NCBI GenBank assembly: GCA_900169235.1
Contig: FWCC01000391.1
Location: forward strand, 1-38,014
Length of the DNA: 38,014 bases
Source of the DNA: Zarea fungicola
Taxonomy: Eukaryota; Ascomycota; Sordariomycetes; Hypocreales; Cordycipitaceae
Direction of reading: 5' to 3'
The notes beneath the pieces are model-generated. The model was not told the DNA's origin and searched no databases. It was given only the letters and a program-made list of their open reading frames with translations. Positions 21,451 to 32,155 of the stretch are shown piece after piece. Positions within the stretch are counted from its first letter, which is position 1; every line of letters starts with the position of its first letter. Position numbers and translations under genes: made by a program.

Positions 21451-24406
21451 CCGCTACTATCTTGATCCATTTTTAATGTTAATTGCTAGATAAGTCTTGG
21501 GTTTTTCTCCCTGATCTAGGGTTTCCTAAAGTCAAAAATCTATTCTATTTTGATTATTATTCTACATTTTGAACCCCAAGTATTCATTTTATAAAACCAA
21601 AGTTAGGCCGGTAGGAGAAACACTAAATACATGTTACTCCCTGTGAGGGAACAATAGAAGGAAGTGCGTACATTCACAACATGTGCAGGTAGGTCCTATG
21701 TAGATGTAGGAATTATCGCTGGCTTCTCCCATCAAGGTCGAAAGCTGCTCGGATCTATATGCCCGGTCCTTCGTTACGTGCACTCTGTCGCAGGCTCCGG
21801 TGATACCTTCATCGGTGCCCTGACATCTGTAGTGCCAGTGCTAAATAAACGGACAATAGGGACGGACAATGCCATAGCATAGAGAGAATTTAATCTTCGA
21901 CTTAGATGAGATGATGTTAGACGACAATGTTGTATTGCAAGAAGCTGTGCAGTGACTGTTGCAGTCGGCTTGTTTTGCGAATACGAGCATCCTCCTGAGT
22001 CCTCTACTGAACCTTACAAATCGAGTTCTAGGCTGTTTCTTTTTCACATCTATGGCTGTTATTACCTGCAGCACTATAAAGTAAAATTTGAGGATTGGCA
22101 ATTCCTTAATTTCTAGTTTTTGTCATAATACTGGCCGAAAAGCTGGATTGAGGCACGGTCTTGTTTTGCAGCGACCAATATGTACAGCATTCCCGGTGGA
22201 CAACATCTCCGTCTGAATCGGCTACTGTTTAAATTAAACCACATCTGACAACTGTTTACGGCGGAAAAAATCGCATAGCCAAAGTTGGGTAATTAATACC
22301 ATGGTGTTGCGGCTATAATTCAAAGAGCTTCTCATGGACTTAGCACTTAGCCCAACCGGCAAAATATAGGGTTAATTGGGAGGCATAATTAACCCAAAAA
22401 TTATGCGAATTCCGCGGGAAAGAAGCAAAAAAGCTAAACCCAAACTGGAATAGAATACGATGCGGGTGTGGCGCTAATAACACAAGATAAAAGACAATCA
22501 GTATGACACTGCCTGCCTCGAAACTGAAGAAGTAACGGCGCAACTGAAACCAGCCAATGATCAGCGGCAAAGATTCACAGTTGAAATGTTGCAGCCGTTT
22601 GGATTCGTAACAGCTCCTTGCAACCATGAGTCGTTCGGCAACAAATTTTCGAATACCCTAGCATTAAGAATCCCCAATCTTTTTCTCACCTTCAACCGAA
22701 GGCCGGGTTTTGCAGTTCGCGTTTTAGGGAATGCAGTCCTAAAATTACTATATTAGGCTAAGTGCAAGTACTTTCCCCACTAAAGCAACAACGAATTTTT
22801 ACCTACTCCGTAGTAAGAATTAACGTCTAGTGGTTCCCATAGCCTAAATTAAAGAGGCATGCCGCTTAACTACCTAAGGCTACAATACAGGCTGCCGGAG
22901 AGGCTACTAGAGAGGCTATATAGGCTACGTTGGCATATTAATAGGCCAATTACGACAAGCTTAGTGCCATTATATAGGGAAAATTACTAGTAGTTACTAT
23001 AATATGTGCTATCTATGCCTTAAGACCTTAATTTATTGCTATTTAGCTATATATTCACTATGTTATTTGCTTCCCTTTCTAGGAATTCATAATGTACTAT
23101 GCCTTTGACCTCTGCTATTAGGCGTAGTAAAGGCACCTAGAATACTGGCTTCTAATTGGTCTAAATTTTTAATTATGGAGTATTAAGAGCGCTAATCCTA
23201 ATATGGTAATTTTAGGACCGCATTCCCTAAAAGGCAGACTGCAAAGCCCGGCCTTCCCTTCAACCCGCTGCGGCTGGGGAGCAAGTGGATACGAGAAGAA
23301 TTATGTATTACTGATTCCGGCCTACATCGGACCTGGCGGTCAACATATCTATTAACGGCAGAAAAGTCATTATTTGGTATGGCTCGCCATCGTTTTCTTG
23401 CATAGCGTTAAGCCTTCTTCGCTGACTTGTACGTACGCAAAGAGGCGCTAGCTCTCAGAAAGAAAACCCGCTATTTTGTATCGCACATAGGAGAACAATG
23501 CGGCGATAGGTGTTAATACATCGGGATTAGGACGGCGGCTGGCATGCTCTATGCCCACGCCTGGCGTGCAAAAATAGAATCTCAACACGGCGACTTGTAT
23601 ATACTCTTACTACTCCGTAGTAATCGTGAATTTGTTCCCATAAGAATGGGTACGCGCTGGCGTGTTGGTGGGCACCGGCATTAAGATATTAAAATCCGTG
23701 TTAACCAGGGTTGAGTCTGGTTACCCTAGATCGTGAGCAGCGTAAGTCATTTTTATTGACAGGCGATTTGTTTGTTTCAAAAACAGAACTATTGTGAGAT
23801 TAAAAGATCAACTAGTGATTACACGCCCATCAACTAGTTACGTCGCTGTAGTGAAGTCGGCTGTGGCATCGAAAATCGCAAAATCCGTTAGGATCACCGC
23901 CAGCGACAGGTATAATTTTCAAGAGTCAGGTGTTATTTAGAACTACATATCGCCATAAAAAAAAGCGAGTTTGTTAGGATTATATCAGAGGAAATTTGAC
24001 GGCTACGTATTGAGATGATTCAAGTCAACCCATTTTGATTCCCTTGGCGCACCATGGCATGGTTGCCATGACCCCCCCTGCTACCGATTGAGGAAGCCGG
24101 CTGGTCCGTGAGGCCTTTATTTGCCATAACTTGCACCTGTCATGTGGATAAAAGTTGGTAAAAGTTATCATTATTACACTGCCTTGAATGTTGCTAAAAT
24201 TTGCAGGCTGAAATGCTCTCTCCCATCCACATACTGAAACGCGCCCAGTTATCAGGACCTCGAAATTCCAGGCGAAAACCAAGCTCAACGTTCCATTGCT
24301 AATAAATATTTACTCGAATATTGCGATGGGACAACTCTATTACCACCGACGTTTTACTCTCCCGTGCCGAGCCTTTTGCTTTCCAACCCCGCTACGATGA
24401 CCACCC
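21451..24406. other. Gene-poor region between KP4-like gene and FTR1
   Basis: Apart from the Mutator-like MITE at 22698–23256, no gene is seen in this 3-kb stretch. Frames are shorter than 100 codons and unremarkable. The motif TACTCCGTAGTA occurs twice, near 22803 inside the MITE and near 23612 outside it. The last 100 bp are probably the FTR1 3' UTR. Confidence 0.45.
22698..23256. mobile_element. Mutator-like MITE, 559 bp, with 9-bp TSD
   Basis: Terminal inverted repeats of at least 60 bp start GAAGGCCGGG; the two ends agree at 54 of 60 positions. The element is flanked by a perfect 9-bp direct repeat CCTTCAACC (22689–22697 and 23257–23265). Long terminal repeats with a 9-bp duplication are typical of Mutator-like (MULE) elements. 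The interior is AT-rich with no reading frame, so this is a non-autonomous copy that would have needed a transposase from elsewhere. Boundaries are well defined by the duplication. Superfamily is inferred from duplication length and repeat structure only. Confidence 0.85.
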
Positions 24407-25591
24407 TCAAGCCTTGGGCTCGTTGACAACACCGAGATTCTCGACCTCTTCGGGATTGAGAAGGTTCTCGGCACGAACATTGTTCAACACGTCGTCCACT
24501 GCATCGGGGCTCATCTGCGCCTGCTCCTGCTTGCGCTTCGCCCAGCCGCGGAAACCAGGAATGTGCGACATGAGCGACAGCGTCTGCGGTCCGAGGGGCA
24601 GGTGGCCGACGCGCTCTTCGTACATGAGACAGCAAATGGCGATAATCAGAGCAAGCCAGTACAGGTTGTACGAGATGATGGATCCATAGGTTCCGGTGTT
24701 CTCCCAGCCAAGGAGCGCATTGAACACGTCCCAGCCATTGTCCGTCTCGGCGTTGCAGCAGTTGACGTGCCAGACCGTCTCCTTGACGTCGTACGAGCCG
24801 GGACCGCTGCCGACCTCGGCCACATCGCTGCCGACCTTGCGCGAAAAGGTGTTGTACTGCAAGTCCCAGACGGCCTTGGAGAACATGCCCGCGGCGATGA
24901 GGTACAGCACGCACGTGGAGGCAATCAGGAACAGCTGGATGGAGAGCATGTTGCCGCCGCGGTACAGCAGCCAGCCGACGAGGAGCGCGGCAATGATGCC
25001 GCAGACGACGGGCAAGGGAAAGGCCGTCGCGGGCAGGCTGAGGGAGACGCCGCCGACAAAGACGACGGCCTCGACGCCCTCGCGCAGGGTCGTGATGAAG
25101 GGGAGGATGAACATGACGTGGCGGCGGGACCAGTCCGAGATCCGGGCGCCGAGGCCCCCCAAGCCCTTGGCGCCCTTGGCATCATCACCGCCGTTGGCCT
25201 TGGTCTTGGACTGGAGCGACTGTGCAATCTTGACACGCCACTTCTCGCGCATCTTGTTGACGCGGAGCAGGGCGAGACCCATGACGGAAATGATGATGCA
25301 GGCGAGGAGGTAGAAGATGCCTTCCCAGAGCTCCTCCGACTTGGCCCAAATGTCCTTGCCGAGGCCGTAAAAGACGCCGATGAAGGCGCCGCCGATGATG
25401 AAGCAGACCAAGATACCAGAACCAGCCCCGAGCCAGACCTGCCGCTTGAGACGCTTGTAAATGACGGGATCCTGGTCAGGCTGGCCGAGGCATTGCTTGA
25501 GGAAGGAGAGAAGCACAGAGAGGATGATGACGGCCTCGAGGCATTCTCGGAAGACGATAAAGAAGATCTGCACAGCAAAGACGTTGGCCAT
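24407..25591 (-). CDS. ftr1: High-affinity iron permease FTR1
   Basis: Plasma-membrane permease that takes Fe3+ delivered by its partner ferroxidase (reductive iron assimilation). The product is 394 aa with about seven hydrophobic helices. Both iron-binding RExxE motifs are present: RECLE at 15–19 in the first helix and REGVE at 170–174. A basic, glycine-rich loop (about 110–155) separates the halves, and an acidic tail ends the protein. The start at 25591 was chosen because FTR1 proteins begin directly with the MANVFAVQIFFIVFRE-type helix; an in-frame upstream ATG at 25666 would add 25 polar residues ahead of it. The gene is intronless in this reading. It is divergent from FET3 across a 1,158-bp shared promoter carrying an iron-response element. 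Family and partner are firm; transport kinetics are inference. Confidence 0.95.
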   Translation of the reverse strand: MANVFAVQIFFIVFRECLEAVIILSVLLSFLKQCLGQPDQDPVIYKRLKRQVWLGAGSGILVCFIIGGAFIGVFYGLGKDIWAKSEELWEGIFYLLACIIISVMGLALLRVNKMREKWRVKIAQSLQSKTKANGGDDAKGAKGLGGLGARISDWSRRHVMFILPFITTLREGVEAVVFVGGVSLSLPATAFPLPVVCGIIAALLVGWLLYRGGNMLSIQLFLIASTCVLYLIAAGMFSKAVWDLQYNTFSRKVGSDVAEVGSGPGSYDVKETVWHVNCCNAETDNGWDVFNALLGWENTGTYGSIISYNLYWLALIIAICCLMYEERVGHLPLGPQTLSLMSHIPGFRGWAKRKQEQAQMSPDAVDDVLNNVRAENLLNPEEVENLGVVNEPKA

Positions 25592-26749
25592 GATGGGCAG
25601 ACTGTGGGTTCGGTTGACGCCTCCGTTAGCGCTGCTTTGCTTTTGGTGTAAGTCTACGACCAACAAAGAAGGCAGAGGCCAGTCGAAACGGGAATTGAAC
25701 TCACTTAAAACGTCGCTTGTCTCAGCTGTCGTTTTTCCACAGCCTTGTGAGGATGTTGAGAAAAAATGAATAGCTCCAGGGGAAAAATACGTCTACGACA
25801 AGTAGTCCAACACAACGTGGGGGCTGGTTGTGCTTAATGCTAAGCTTTCTGTCGGCAGCCGAAGTATTCAGAACCCTCCCCCCACACCTGCTCGGCATAT
25901 CGGATAGACGTGCATAAGACGGACCCAGTTGCTTGGCAGAAATTTATTTCCAACTCCATTTTTTGTTGGAGATCCTTGCCCCATGTCGTGCATCTCTTTA
26001 GTTGGTCTCAGTTGGTTCGCAACGAAGTAGAATGAGGTTTCTGAGCTCTGTCCATCTCTCTCGTACATTCAATTCACAAGAGACAAGCAGTACAGGGAGC
26101 TCAAGGGCAGCAGCAGTCGTTGCAGTGTACAGCACCAAAGCTGTTGACCGACGGTCCCCATCTCGGTTCTGACGGCACAGAAGCTCACGCCAAAGCGGGA
26201 CTGAGTTCACACCATTGCGCGCCCTAGTGCTTGTTAGTGCCCTCAGCTGGGTTATCTGATCATCTTATCTCGGCCATTGGCCACTTTGAGTTGGAAATAC
26301 AGTATAGGAGAAGCTAAAATCACGCATGTGGAGGGAACACAAGCCGGTTATCCGCATCATCTGACAAGTTTAAAAAATTTTTCGACCCTGGTCTCCCTTT
26401 AACTGCACTGCTTTGTGTCATGTCCAGCCCTGTCAGGCAAGTCAAGTTACCGCTTTGTATCGGCGCCACTCTGAAAGACCGCATCCAGACGCGGCAAAAA
26501 CGGCAACGAAACCGTGGTGCTGGTACTTTTCTTTACCGGTTACTCTGTAAAAGATTCCCCAGTATTTTTGGGGCTTGCTTTTGAGGCGCCCATCAATTCC
26601 AAATATGATCTTATCTTTTGCTGCTGATTTTCTCGTGGCATCGACACTCTTCGTGTAGAAAACTGCAGTGGGCAACCTTTCTTGCACATTCAGATGCAAG
26701 TGTCGAGTCGACTTTGTTGCTGATTATTTTTCGCACCTGAGCCGCTTTC
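25592..26749. promoter_or_regulatory. Bidirectional FTR1/FET3 promoter
   Basis: The 1,158 bp between the two divergent start codons contains no gene of its own. It carries a cluster of GATA-type sites: ATCAGATAA and AGATAAG (minus strand) at 26252–26270, another TTATCTT around 26610–26617 and GGATAA near 26346. A CCAAT box lies at 26276–26280. Shared promoters for these two genes are common in fungi and keep the subunits of the complex co-expressed under iron starvation. Confidence 0.8.
26252..26280 (-). promoter_or_regulatory. Composite CCAAT–GATA iron-response element
   Basis: Read on the minus strand, CCAAT (26276–26280) is followed by 11 bases and then GAT. This is close to the CCAAT/GAT spacing reported for the CBC:HapX complex as I recall it. 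Overlapping and following this are AGATAAG and a perfect ATCAGATAA (26252–26260), the ATCWGATAA consensus of SreA/Fep1/URBS1-type iron repressors. It lies about 660 bp from the FTR1 start and 470 bp from the FET3 start. Motifs are seen directly; factor binding is inferred. Confidence 0.6.
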
Positions 26750-28606
26750 ATGATGCTGTTCAATCGAGGCATTGGTGGGCTGGCCACCTCTGCACTATCA
26801 TGGCTTGCCCTTTCCACAGTCATCTGCCAGGCAAAGACTGTCACAAAGGATTTCAATGTTACTTGGGTGACGGGTAACCCAGACGGTCTGTTTGATCGCA
26901 AAATCATTGGCATCAATGGCCAGTGGCCTCTACCTGTCATTGACGTGGACAAGGGCGACCAGCTCATTGTCAACGTCTACAACGGCCTCGGCGACAGGAG
27001 CACCTCCATCCACTGGCATGGCATGTTCCAAAATGGCACCAACGAGATGGACGGCCCTTCCATGGTCACACAGTGTCCCATTCCGCCGGGGTCCAGCTTC
27101 ACGTACAACTTCACCGTGAACCAAAACGGCACGTACTGGTACCACTGCCACACAGACTACTGCTACCCGGACGGCTACCGCCAGGCGCTGATTGTGCACG
27201 ATAAAGACGCCTACTTCACTGACCTGTACGATGCCGAGTACACCATTACCATGTCGGATTGGTACCACGACATGGTGGACCATCTCGCGACGAGCTTCGT
27301 CTCCGTGTACAACCCTACTGGCGCCGAGCCCATTCCGGATGCCTTCCTGGTGAATGACTCAATTGGCTCCAGTTTCCCTGTCGAGCCCAACAAGACATAT
27401 CTCTTGCGCCTCATCAACATGGCCGCCTTTGTGGGCCAGTACTTTTACATTGAGGGCCACGACTTTGAGATTGTGGAAGTGGACGGCGTCTACACGGACC
27501 CGACGCCGGCCTCGCTCATTTACATCTCCGTCGCTCAGCGCTACTCCATCCTGGTCAAGACCAAGAACACCACCGACGCCAACTACGGCATGGTGACGGT
27601 GGCCGACTGGAACCTGCTCGACACGATCCCGCCCACGCTGCAGCTCAACAACACCAACTGGCTCGAGTACAACAAGAGCGCGCCGCACACGCCGGCCGTG
27701 GTCAACAGCACCGACACCATTGTGCTCAACCCGCTCGACGACAAGACGCTCGTGCCCAACGACCGCATGCCGCTGCTGCCCGAGCCGGACCTGGAGATTA
27801 ACGTGACGGTCATTATGCAGAACCTCGACACGGGCGCCAACTTTGCCTTTCTCAACAACATCACCTACACCAAGCCCAAGGTGCCCACGCTGTACACGGT
27901 GCTCTCCGCGGGCAACGAGTCCGAGAACGCGGCCGTGTACGGCGAGTTTACGCACTCGGTCGTGTTGGAGCACAACCAGGTCGTCCAGATTGTTCTAAAC
28001 AACGGCGACACGGGTAACCACCCGTTCCACCTGCACGGGCACAATTTCCAGGTCATTGACCGCCAGCCCGACTACGGCCCGCACTACTATGACTTTCTGA
28101 ACGGCGACCCGGTCCCCTACGATCCCAGCAACCACACGGCCTTTCCCGAGTTCCCCATCCGCCGCGACGTGCTCGTCCTGCCGCCGCAGGGCTACTTTGT
28201 CGTCCGCTTCGTGGCGGACAACCCGGGCGTGTGGTTCTTCCACTGCCACATTGACTGGCATCTGTCGACGGGTCTGGGCATGCTCATGATTGAGGCGCCG
28301 ACGCAGCTCCAGGAGCGCATGACCATCCCCAAGGACCATCTGGACGCGTGCAAGGCCGCCAACGTGCCGACGGTGGGTAATGCGGCGGGCCGGACGGGCG
28401 CGGAGATCCTGGACCTCAAGGGCGAGCCCAAGCAGCCCGGGTTCCTGCCCAACGGGTTCACCCCGCGCGGCATCGTGGCCATGACGTTTACGTGCGCGTC
28501 GGCGCTGCTCGGCATTGCGTTTTTGATTTTCTATGGGTTGAGCGATTTGCATGAGCGTCCGGGGGAGAAGAAGGGCAAGAAGGCGAAGAAGGCGGCGTCA
28601 AGCTAA
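26750..28606 (+). CDS. fet3: Multicopper ferroxidase FET3
   Basis: Cell-surface multicopper oxidase that oxidises Fe2+ to Fe3+ and hands it to FTR1. The product is 618 aa: signal peptide 1–28, three cupredoxin domains, a C-terminal membrane helix at about 574–595 and a Lys-rich cytosolic tail, the usual Fet3 architecture. Copper-binding motifs are complete: HWHG 88–91, HCH 132–134, HPFHLHGH 424–431 and HCHIDWH 498–504, with type-1 ligand Cys499. Residues that make it a ferroxidase rather than a laccase are visible: Glu193 in GAEPIP (yeast Glu185) and Asp286 in ADWNLLD (yeast Asp278). Many N-glycosylation sequons fit an extracellular ectodomain. It is intronless and divergent from FTR1. Codon third positions become strongly C/G after the first ~60 codons. 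Identity is firm; it depends on copper loading in the secretory pathway. Confidence 0.96.
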   Translation: MMLFNRGIGGLATSALSWLALSTVICQAKTVTKDFNVTWVTGNPDGLFDRKIIGINGQWPLPVIDVDKGDQLIVNVYNGLGDRSTSIHWHGMFQNGTNEMDGPSMVTQCPIPPGSSFTYNFTVNQNGTYWYHCHTDYCYPDGYRQALIVHDKDAYFTDLYDAEYTITMSDWYHDMVDHLATSFVSVYNPTGAEPIPDAFLVNDSIGSSFPVEPNKTYLLRLINMAAFVGQYFYIEGHDFEIVEVDGVYTDPTPASLIYISVAQRYSILVKTKNTTDANYGMVTVADWNLLDTIPPTLQLNNTNWLEYNKSAPHTPAVVNSTDTIVLNPLDDKTLVPNDRMPLLPEPDLEINVTVIMQNLDTGANFAFLNNITYTKPKVPTLYTVLSAGNESENAAVYGEFTHSVVLEHNQVVQIVLNNGDTGNHPFHLHGHNFQVIDRQPDYGPHYYDFLNGDPVPYDPSNHTAFPEFPIRRDVLVLPPQGYFVVRFVADNPGVWFFHCHIDWHLSTGLGMLMIEAPTQLQERMTIPKDHLDACKAANVPTVGNAAGRTGAEILDLKGEPKQPGFLPNGFTPRGIVAMTFTCASALLGIAFLIFYGLSDLHERPGEKKGKKAKKAASS

Positions 28607-28912
28607 GAAACGTTGGCGGCAGTATATATACCAGAGGCTTGAATGTAGATTCATCAAGAGATAGGAAAATTAGTCATGTTTAATTAATGTGTTTTTTTAT
28701 CAAGTAGAATGAGATTGAACTGTGTCATGAAATGCGGTGGTTGATGAAAATCCACTCTTCACTGATGACTGGATGCAGGAAGTAGGATGATCAAGCTTGA
28801 TGACTTGCTCAAGGTTTTGGTTAAGGCTGGACATGACCTAAAAGGTTATATGATGCATATAAGTGAGATGCAGGCTTATACCTCCCCACTCAATATCACG
28901 GGCTTTGGATTC
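28607..28912. other. FET3 3' flank
   Basis: About 300 bp between the FET3 stop and the target-site duplication of the hAT element. It is AT-rich, consistent with a 3' UTR and polyadenylation region. No gene or repeat is seen. Confidence 0.5.
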
Positions 28913-28920
28913 CCCAAACT
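28913..28920. repeat. Left 8-bp target-site duplication of hAT
   Basis: CCCAAACT, repeated exactly at 31768–31775 on the other side of the element. An 8-bp duplication is diagnostic of the hAT superfamily and fixes both element ends. Confidence 0.85.
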
Positions 28921-31767
28921 CATACATGGGCATTTTCAACCGTTCGTTCGACCGTTCATTCCGTTTAAAACGTTTTTCGCATGTTCGACCATTAACCGTT
29001 TAGTAAGTTCCTAATCCCATTTAAATAGTTAAACAATATAGCTATTTCTACCTATAGGCACTCTATACCGGCTTTAAGCCAATTAATAACCACTATAGAC
29101 ATTTAGCACATACTACTAAAAATAAAATTTTGCTTTAAGCCATCTTTATATAGATAGGTTAGCTAATTAGCCCTCCCAATAAAGTTAGCAACGCCCACCA
29201 AATAGGGCTAAGCTACACCACAAACCCCTAAAGCTAGCTCCATAGTTTCTACTCTCCCTTATAACATAGCTAATCTTATTTAAAGTGCTTTCTTACTAAA
29301 TAGGCAGACTAGCCACTTAGCATAGCATATCATTAGGTATATTATCTATTCTTAAAGCCTTAAAGAGCCTCCTAGACATTAATAAATTACCGGCCAACTT
29401 CCTCTCCATTATAAAGATCATAAAGGACTATTTAAATAAATAAGGGCATAAAATAAAAGATAAAACCATCTATACTTACACTATATATTATAAGAAACAA
29501 TATAACCATAAGGCCAATGCTACTAACTATATTAGGCACAGTCATCCTAGTAGAGCACCCACTATGTCTACATTAGGCACCCAACGGTCAATCTCTATGC
29601 ATTTTTAGCTAATAGCCAATAAGGATGCACTTCAAAATGCCTTCAATCTACAAGCATATCAAGAAGCATTAATCAATATACTTACACGCCAAAGAGTACC
29701 TTTTTCAGCCATTAAATAGGGCGAGTTTAAACAACTAGCTCTCACATATAACCTATATATTAAAGACTCCCTTATTACATCACGGCATATAATAGTCCAA
29801 TACATTATAGCAAACTATAACCTTTATAGCAGCGAGATTAAGAATAGCCTCGCCACCGCCACAAGCCCAATTCATATCTCAACAAACCTCTAAACATCAC
29901 CACACAGGCATACACTACTTACTATATGTACATAGTGGGTAAATAAAGACTTCAGGCTTTATAAGGCACTACTCTCTTTGCCAAAATATATAAAGAGCCA
30001 CTCAGGAAAAGCTTAAGCATAGGCTATTATTACCACATTAAAGAAATATAGTATCTAGGCCAAACTTAGTTAGCACACTAGTAATAATACAACATCAAAC
30101 AACATATATCTAGAGTCTATATAGCACATACTAATAAGCAGGCACAGTATTAAATTCAACGCTAAAGGACATCATATACACTACATTATACATATTATTA
30201 ATCTTTCCCTTTAAGCATTTCTTCTTACCTCATCTAAAGAGGCTCTCATTGCAGCGCTTAAGGCAGCATCTGGTGTTAGCAGAGAGGAGCTTCTCTCCCA
30301 GTTCTCTAAGATCCTAGCCTCTCATCAAAAGATATATAACTTCAAAGAAAATATAGTAAAGAGGAGGAGGGGAGATCTATCTTAAAAGCATAACCAAAAC
30401 AACAATACAGCCAGCAATACTACTAGGATATCGGCTAATAACTTCTATAGCATTAAGAATATTCCTCCATTATATAAGCTACATAGTTTAGCTCTATAGC
30501 TAAGGTCATCAAGCCTCCATTAAAATACATAGGACAGGGCGGTGGGACTATGGCTAGGAATAGACAATCATACTCACTAGTCATTATAGTATTAGGTCAT
30601 TGATCGTGCAATTCAGAAGAAGGATAGAATCCAGTCCTTTATGGTGGATTAAGAAGAGGCCCTTAAAGAGAATTGTTTACTTACTAGAGACTAGGAACTA
30701 TTATATAAAGCTCATATATTTCTCTAGCCATTTACTTTAGCAATATTATATGCAAAAGGGGATAACTCCTCTATCTTATAATCCTTAATTCTAATAGACA
30801 TATTACTACTCTATTATAAAGAATAAAAGGTACCTTCTAACCAATTCATAGCATACTAATTACATACTAATAGTATATAGTAAATATATTAATTAAATAA
30901 GCACTCTAATAAATATATAGCTTATGCCATCAATATAGGGTGGTTTATTCTCTCCAAGTACTACCACTTTATAGACAAGGTTCCTATATACATGGCCACT
31001 CTCCTCCTTAACCCTTAGAAACAAATCACATATATTAAGCAAAACTAGCTAAAGGAATAGCACAATAATACTATTACTTTGGCTATATTACTCTAGTAAG
31101 AGGAGTTTAATTATAAGCAACCCAGCGACCCGCCTTTAACTACTATATCAATACCGCCACCTACAATAAGGAAGCTAAATTAGCTCATACTATTATCAAA
31201 GAAACTCAAGGTTCAAACTATAAGTACGACTATTTAAGATGATTTTACTAGCTTCATCAACGCAGCTACCACAGATATCACTTCAAATTATACACCGCTA
31301 GAGTAGTGGTGCCAATACTAGTAGAGAAAACAGTATCCTAAACTTAGCCACATAGCAATTAGTATACTCTCCATTCTAGCGGAGTCATTAGAGCTAGAGA
31401 GGACCTTTTTAAAATCAAAATAAATATACTCCTAGGATTGGTTATAGATCACCTATAAAACTATCAAGATAATTAAATATATAGATAATTAGCTGCGTCA
31501 AGGACTTATATAGCCTCTCTATAAGAATAGTATAGGTCTAATTAGAATCCCATGGCCAGAGGGTAATATATAGGACATTAATGACAATAGTAAGCATTAT
31601 TTTAACTAGTATTAGATCAAATAGACACATTGCCATCCCCTCCCACTTGTAAATCGTTTAGTCATTCGTTTAAGCCATTTAGTCGTTCATTTAACCGTTT
31701 ACAATTTTTTAGAGTTATTCAAACGTTTAAGAAATTTTAGGCCATTTAAACGGTTTGCCCATATATG
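28921..31767 (+). mobile_element. hAT DNA transposon, full length but RIP-degraded
   Basis: A 2,847-bp element with short terminal inverted repeats: CATACATGGGCA at the left, CATATATGGGCA at the right on the minus strand. It is bounded by the 8-bp duplication CCCAAACT. Both subterminal regions (28938–29005 and 31651–31757) are packed with CGTTC/CGTTT-type repeats in both orientations, as expected for transposase binding sites. The interior is very AT-rich. On the plus strand a broken hAT transposase can be followed. The changes are mostly G-to-A on the coding strand in TGG and TGC codons, i.e. CpA-to-TpA on the other strand, the RIP signature. The element is immobile unless another copy supplies transposase. 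Confidence 0.9.
29385..31560 (+). pseudogene. hAT transposase remnant
   Basis: With stops read through, one plus-strand frame gives recognisable hAT blocks in order. A BED-finger-like segment (about 29440–29560) has zinc-ligand cysteines turned to tyrosine. Next comes a PFSAI-K-stop-GEF block at about 29700–29730, where hATs usually have a Trp. ATSPIHISTNL-stop-TSPHR follows at about 29850–29905 (normally LWTSP), then LYKALLSLP and SHSGKA (29950–30015). A C-terminal dimerisation block IAISILSILAESLELERTF is at about 31364–31420. Stops at 29717 (TAG), 29891 (TAA) and 29934 (TAG), plus many others, abolish coding. Loss of Trp codons to TAG fits RIP rather than random decay. Boundaries are approximate. 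Confidence 0.85.
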
Positions 31768-31775
31768 CCCAAACT
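31768..31775. repeat. Right 8-bp target-site duplication of hAT
   Basis: CCCAAACT, identical to 28913–28920. The perfect match, against a heavily mutated interior, fits RIP acting on the repeated element but sparing the unique flank. Confidence 0.85.
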
Positions 31776-32155
31776 GTCACTGATTTTGCAAGAGCTAGGG
31801 GAAATTATTTACTTTATCAAATCCGCAGAGGATTCTTAGATAAAAATCTAGAATTATAATATTACACCATATTGGGCTATTCGAATCGATTTGATACACT
31901 AGTCCAGTATAATGGAGAATAGATGCCGACGCATCAGCCAGGTTTCAGCCAAAAAAAAAAGTATAAAAATGAGCTTTTCTACTCATGCGATTAAATTATG
32001 TATCATACAAGTCCGTCAGTAAAAAGCATTCATGAACATTGCGACCGTATAGTCCCCGTCATCCCCCCGTTTGATGAAAACAAGTCAAGTTCCGCGCCGA
32101 GATGTAAAGATGCAAAACAAAAATAAATAGAGAGAGAAAAACGCCGCTGAGCAAT
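31776..32155. other. Flank between hAT element and oxidoreductase 3' end
   Basis: About 380 bp with no gene seen. It probably contains the 3' UTR of the minus-strand oxidoreductase gene in its right half, where AT-rich sequence and a poly-A run (about 31951–31960) occur. Confidence 0.45.

Noticed and set aside
24563..25651. 362-codon plus-strand frame antisense to FTR1
   Set aside because: Same codon-bias effect; the minus strand carries both RExxE motifs and full FTR1 topology.
25592..25666. Upstream in-frame ATG adding 25 residues to FTR1
   Set aside because: FTR1 proteins start directly at the first helix containing RExxE; the extra residues are polar and would precede a membrane helix with no known role.
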